Source of the DNA: an uncultured Porphyromonas sp.
Lineage (GTDB): Bacteria > Bacteroidota > Bacteroidia > Bacteroidales > Porphyromonadaceae
Direction of reading: 5' to 3'
Assembly: GCF_934359325.1 (NCBI RefSeq)
Contig: NZ_CAKRLH010000067.1
Location: forward strand, 1-8,004
Length of the DNA: 8,004 nucleotides
This document shows, in pieces, positions 4,543 through 8,004 of the stretch. Positions within the stretch are counted from its first letter, which is position 1. Each line of letters begins with the position of its first letter. Position numbers and translations under genes: made by a program. The notes under the pieces were generated by a model. It saw only the letters and a program-made list of their open reading frames with translations. It had not been told where the DNA came from and ran no database searches.

Positions 4543-5997
4543 CTACTTGATGACAAAGGACTTGGCGAGGTGGGCGACGGACCTGGCGCGGGTGAGGGCG
4601 GTGTAGACCCAGCGGTAGGCCTCGCTCTTGGGCTCCTTCATGAGCCAGACCGGCAGGTCGATGAAGACCTCGGGCCACTCGCCGCCCTGCGCCTTGTGGC
4701 AGGTGAGGGCGTAGCCGTAGCGGCAGTGGAGTGCATTGAGGTAGGGATCCTCCCGGAGGGACTTCCGAAAGCCCCGAGAGCCGGGCTTGGTTCCCTCCTT
4801 CCGCATCCGGATGGCGAAGTCCTTGTAGAGCGCCTTGTAGTCGGCGGAGGAGAGTCCCGGGGCATCCTGCTCCAGCAGATCGAGGATCAGCAGGGTCTCG
4901 TACTCGGCACTGTCGTCGATATTCCGCACCCGGACGGGGACGAAGGTGACCCCACCGCGGACCCTCTTCCGCGAGAGGGAGACCTCGAGCACCTCGATGA
5001 GGTCGCCATTGGCGAGGCCGGTGGTGAGGTCGTTTTGGGTCACAAGGAGGAGGTCGTCCACCTCCACGGGCGCCATGTAGCCGTAGAGCTCCCTCGCGCG
5101 GCGGGAGACCTCGGCGCAGCGCTTATTGGAGAGAGAGATGAAGGTGCAGCGATCGAAGTCCTTGTCGCCAATCGCCGTAAGGTAGTCGCTTACGAGCGTC
5201 TCCTGATCGTCGCAGATCACAATGTCGTCGTAGCCCTTGAGGGGAAGGGCGCCCCACTTCACCTCCGGAGGGTCGAGGTAGAGGGCGCGGATCTCGGCGG
5301 CGGCGAGGACGATGCCACTCCGACTATCCTGCCGGACGATCTCCGTGAGCTGGCAGCCGGTGGCGCGGACGTCGTAGAGCATCTCCATATACTCCGGCAC
5401 GAGGGCGGGCGAGTAGTCCTGCCCTACGGGCGGGAGCTGGCTGTCGTCACCGACGAAGACGAACTTCCCCTCGGGGTCGTACTTAAAGAGGTCTGCGAGG
5501 ACGTTGCCGCTGCCGAAGCTGAGCATCCCGCCCTTCGTCTCCCGGTCGGAGATCATCGATGCCTCATCGATGAAGTAGACCCGCAGCCCCCACTGCCGAT
5601 CATCGTCGGAGATGGTAGAGGCGCTGAAGAGGGAGAGCATCTCCTCCGCCGGATCGTTGTCCGGCACGGCATGGCTGCGTTCCCCCTTCTCATCCTCAAG
5701 GAGGTCCTTGATGCTGTCGCCATAGCGGTGGAAGTGGTAGATGAGCGAGTGGAGGGTCTGCGCCTCCATACCGGTGCGGAGGGTGAGCATCTTGGCCGCA
5801 CGGCCGGTGCTGGCGGCAAGTACATAGAGCGCCCCGAGGTCGCTGACGTAGTCGACAAAGGAGCGGAGGAGGGTGGTCTTGCCGGTGCCGGCGTAGCCTC
5901 GGAGGACGAAGACGGTCTCCTCGTCGCTACTGATGAAGGAGCGGAAGCACTCCATCGCCTCCCGCTGTCCGGGGGTCATCCAGGAGATATCGGTCAT
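4543..5997 (-). CDS. SF1B DNA helicase, RecD/Pif1-like
   Basis: A 484-residue ATP-dependent helicase of superfamily 1B, the group of RecD, RecD2 and Pif1, which move 5' to 3' on single-stranded DNA. Motifs appear in order: Walker A GYAGTGKTT (34-42), Walker B YFIDEAS (141-147), motif III VGDDSQLPPVG (182-192), motif IV EIVRQ (219-223), motif V YALTCHKAQGGEW (429-441) and motif VI VYTALTRAR (464-472). It lacks the N-terminal extension of full-length RecD2 and has no RecB/RecC partners here, so it is a short stand-alone helicase. The start is set by the ATG 3 bp after the uvrB stop (TGA-CCC-ATG), indicating an operon with translational coupling. A strong terminator follows the gene. A part in DNA repair or replication-fork maintenance is plausible from context but not shown. 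Confidence 0.9.
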   Translation of the reverse strand: MTDISWMTPGQREAMECFRSFISSDEETVFVLRGYAGTGKTTLLRSFVDYVSDLGALYVLAASTGRAAKMLTLRTGMEAQTLHSLIYHFHRYGDSIKDLLEDEKGERSHAVPDNDPAEEMLSLFSASTISDDDRQWGLRVYFIDEASMISDRETKGGMLSFGSGNVLADLFKYDPEGKFVFVGDDSQLPPVGQDYSPALVPEYMEMLYDVRATGCQLTEIVRQDSRSGIVLAAAEIRALYLDPPEVKWGALPLKGYDDIVICDDQETLVSDYLTAIGDKDFDRCTFISLSNKRCAEVSRRARELYGYMAPVEVDDLLLVTQNDLTTGLANGDLIEVLEVSLSRKRVRGGVTFVPVRVRNIDDSAEYETLLILDLLEQDAPGLSSADYKALYKDFAIRMRKEGTKPGSRGFRKSLREDPYLNALHCRYGYALTCHKAQGGEWPEVFIDLPVWLMKEPKSEAYRWVYTALTRARSVAHLAKSFVIK

Positions 5998-6000
5998 GGG

Positions 6001-8004
6001 TCAGCGCCTTTTCTTCCCCAGCTTATTTGCCTCGTGTGCCGACCGCTCGTGGTCGCGGGCGGCGATGCGCTTGGCAGCACTCTTCTCCAGCTCCGTCGCC
6101 GCCTCTGATCCGCCCTCCTCCGCCTGTAGCTCGAAGAGGATGTCTCTCAGCTGGGCTGCGGCGACGAAGTCGAGCGCCTTGGCGGCTGCCTGCATCGCCT
6201 CGCGGGTCTTCTCGATCTTGTCGGCGAGGTTATCCGTCTTGAGGAAGTCGAGGCTCTTCTCCGCCGCTGACTCCTTGGCGTGCTCGATGCGGTACTCCCT
6301 CGGGGTGGCAGCGTCGGCGGTCTTGCTCGGCCCGGTCATGTCGAGGATCGAGGTGGTGGAGGACTTGATCGCCTGATGGGGCGTGATGCCGTGCTCCTCA
6401 TTATACGCCATCTGGATCTTTCGCCGCCGCTCGGTCTCGTCCATCGTCATCCGCATGCTGTCGGTGATCTTGTCGGCGTAAAAAATGACGAGACCATTGA
6501 CATTACGTGCGGCACGACCGGCAGTCTGGGTGAGGGAGCGGTGGTTGCGGAGGAAGCCCTCCTTGTCGGCGTCAAAGATGGCGACGAGCGACACCTCCGG
6601 CAGGTCAAGCCCCTCACGGAGGAGATTGACCCCCACGAGGACGTCGAAGTCTCCGCGCCGAAGCCCCTCCATGATCTCCACACGGCGGATCGTCACCACC
6701 TCGCTGTGGAGGTACTCCGTCTTGATCCCGAGGTCGGCGAGGTGCTCCGCCAGCTCCTCCGCCAGCCGTTTCGTCAGCGTGGTGACGAGCACCCGCTCAC
6801 TCCGCTCAATGCGGGTATTGATCTCCTCGACGAGGTCATCAATCTGGTTCTTTGTCGGGCGAACCTCTATCCTCGGGTCGAGGAGTCCCGTCGGGCGGAT
6901 CAGCTGCTCGACGATGATGCCGTCGCTCTTCTCCAGCTCATAGTCGCCCGGCGTGGCGGAGACGTAGATGACGTCGCCCTGCATCTGCTCAAACTCGTCG
7001 AAGCGGAGCGGGCGATTGTCGATCGCCGCCGGGAGGCGGAAGCCGTAGGAGACGAGGTTTTCTTTCCGCTGCCGGTCGCCGCCATACATCCCTCGCACCT
7101 GAGGGATCGTGACGTGGCTCTCGTCGATGATCATCAGGTAGTCCTCGGGGAAGTAGTCGAGGAGGCAGTAGGGACGCTCGCCCGGCTGTCGTCCATCGAA
7201 GTAGCGGGAGTAATTCTCGATGCCGGAGCAGTAGCCGAGCTCCTCCAGCATGGCGAGGTCGTTGGTGACCCGCTCGAAGAGTCGGTCAGCCTCCATCTTT
7301 TTCCCCTCCTGCTCAAAGAGGCTCGTCTGCTTGTCGAGATCCTTCTTGATCTCCGCCATTGCCCAGTCGGTCTGCTCCTTGGTGGTGACAAAGAGATTGG
7401 ACGGGTAGACAAAGACCTCGTCCAGCTCCTCAATCTCCTCACCGGTGAGGGGGACAAAGGAGGAGATCCGGTCGATCTCGTCGCCCCAAAACTCGATCCT
7501 GTAGGCGATCCCCTGGTAATCCTCCACGGCGGGGAAGAGATCGACGGTGTCGCCCTTGGAGCGGAAGGTGCCGGGCTTAAACTCCCCCTGAGCGGTCGTG
7601 TAGTAGATCTGCACCAGCTGGTGGAGCAGCTCGTCCCGCTCGATCTGCTGACCACCCCGGATGAGGATCTTCTTGGCGGCGTAGTCCCGAGGATTGGCCA
7701 TACCGTAGATGCAGGAGACGGAGGCGACAACGATGATGTCGCGCCTACCGGAGAGCAGCTGTGTGGTGGTACGGAGACGGAGCTTCTCGATCTCGTCATT
7801 GATCGACATGTCCTTGGCGATGTAGAGATCGTTGGTGGGGAGATAGGCCTCCGGCTGGTAGAAGTCGTAGTAGGAGACGAAGTACTCGACAGCATTGTGG
7901 GGGAAGAAGCTCTTAAACTCTCCGTAGAGCTGCGCCGCCAGTGTCTTATTGTGCGACAGCACCAGCGTCGGCCGCTGCACCTCCGCCACCACATTGGCCG
8001 CCGT
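6001..8004 (-). CDS. uvrB: UvrABC system protein B, 5' end beyond window
   Basis: Excinuclease subunit B, the damage-verifying helicase that receives DNA from UvrA and recruits UvrC in nucleotide excision repair. The reading frame stays open to the window edge, where codons for TAANVVAEVQ match the family just after Walker A, so the true start and the Walker A loop lie outside. A GTG at 7992 is internal. Numbering from it: the damage-probing beta-hairpin YYDFYQPEAY (41-50), Walker B IIDESH (288-293), YVSATPGDYE (343-352), helicase motif VI QTAGRAARN (489-497), and a C-terminal UVR domain (about 589-624) that contacts UvrC. The visible 667 residues plus roughly 40 missing would slightly exceed the usual length of about 670; the excess is a lysine/arginine-rich tail after the UVR domain. 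The helicase gene follows after 3 bp. Confidence 0.97.
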   Translation of the reverse strand, partial: TAANVVAEVQRPTLVLSHNKTLAAQLYGEFKSFFPHNAVEYFVSYYDFYQPEAYLPTNDLYIAKDMSINDEIEKLRLRTTTQLLSGRRDIIVVASVSCIYGMANPRDYAAKKILIRGGQQIERDELLHQLVQIYYTTAQGEFKPGTFRSKGDTVDLFPAVEDYQGIAYRIEFWGDEIDRISSFVPLTGEEIEELDEVFVYPSNLFVTTKEQTDWAMAEIKKDLDKQTSLFEQEGKKMEADRLFERVTNDLAMLEELGYCSGIENYSRYFDGRQPGERPYCLLDYFPEDYLMIIDESHVTIPQVRGMYGGDRQRKENLVSYGFRLPAAIDNRPLRFDEFEQMQGDVIYVSATPGDYELEKSDGIIVEQLIRPTGLLDPRIEVRPTKNQIDDLVEEINTRIERSERVLVTTLTKRLAEELAEHLADLGIKTEYLHSEVVTIRRVEIMEGLRRGDFDVLVGVNLLREGLDLPEVSLVAIFDADKEGFLRNHRSLTQTAGRAARNVNGLVIFYADKITDSMRMTMDETERRRKIQMAYNEEHGITPHQAIKSSTTSILDMTGPSKTADAATPREYRIEHAKESAAEKSLDFLKTDNLADKIEKTREAMQAAAKALDFVAAAQLRDILFELQAEEGGSEAATELEKSAAKRIAARDHERSAHEANKLGKKRR

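Noticed and set aside
4462..6108. Long plus-strand open frame (548 codons)
   Set aside because: It lies antisense to the helicase, whose motifs are clear and in order. Its translation is low-complexity, rich in E, G, V and L, as expected from the reverse strand of a GC-rich gene, and it also runs through the terminator.
7134..7994. Minus-strand open frame (286 codons) overlapping uvrB
   Set aside because: It is an out-of-frame shadow of uvrB, with a serine/arginine-rich translation and no motif.

Overview
The window looks like a chromosomal segment of a Bacteroidota bacterium, most plausibly a GC-rich relative of Porphyromonas. This is an inference from three things: a HemY-type protoporphyrinogen oxidase, promoter elements of the Bacteroidota form TAnnTTTG without clear -35 boxes, and short tandem repeats of about 22 bp upstream. 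No rRNA, tRNA, integrase, transposase or CRISPR array is visible.

Layout. Bases 25-112 hold four phased 22-bp tandem repeats with a palindromic core. Bases 113-940 hold no credible gene but are packed with at least a dozen GC-rich hairpins, several nested inside one another, plus a 9-bp tandem repeat. A promoter-like TACCTTTG (941-948) then leads into the haem-biosynthesis gene hemG/hemY (973-2382, +). A small two-helix membrane protein gene (2407-2631, +) follows. It is visibly AT-richer and is bracketed by a duplication of the last part of hemG (30 identical bp at 2357-2386 and 2647-2676), as if it was inserted as a cassette.

On the minus strand, 4330-2715 is an AbiE-type toxin-antitoxin or abortive-infection operon. 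It consists of a winged-helix antitoxin (DUF6088/AbiEi-like) and an AbiEii nucleotidyltransferase toxin that overlap by 4 bp. It has its own promoter-like element and a perfect 7-bp inverted repeat over the predicted transcription start, a good autoregulatory operator candidate. It too is less GC-rich than the flanking core genes, which suggests acquisition.

A strong intrinsic terminator (4486-4538) closes a second minus-strand operon: uvrB (8004-6001, 5' end outside the window) followed after 3 bp by a superfamily 1B RecD/Pif1-like helicase (5997-4543). UvrB is the damage-verification helicase of nucleotide excision repair, and the close spacing suggests co-expression of the two.

The main matters of interest are the nested hairpin array with covarying stems upstream of hemG, the duplicated hemG tail around the small membrane-protein gene, and the AbiE operon with its candidate operator. 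The genes themselves belong to known families, and I see no clearly new multi-gene system.
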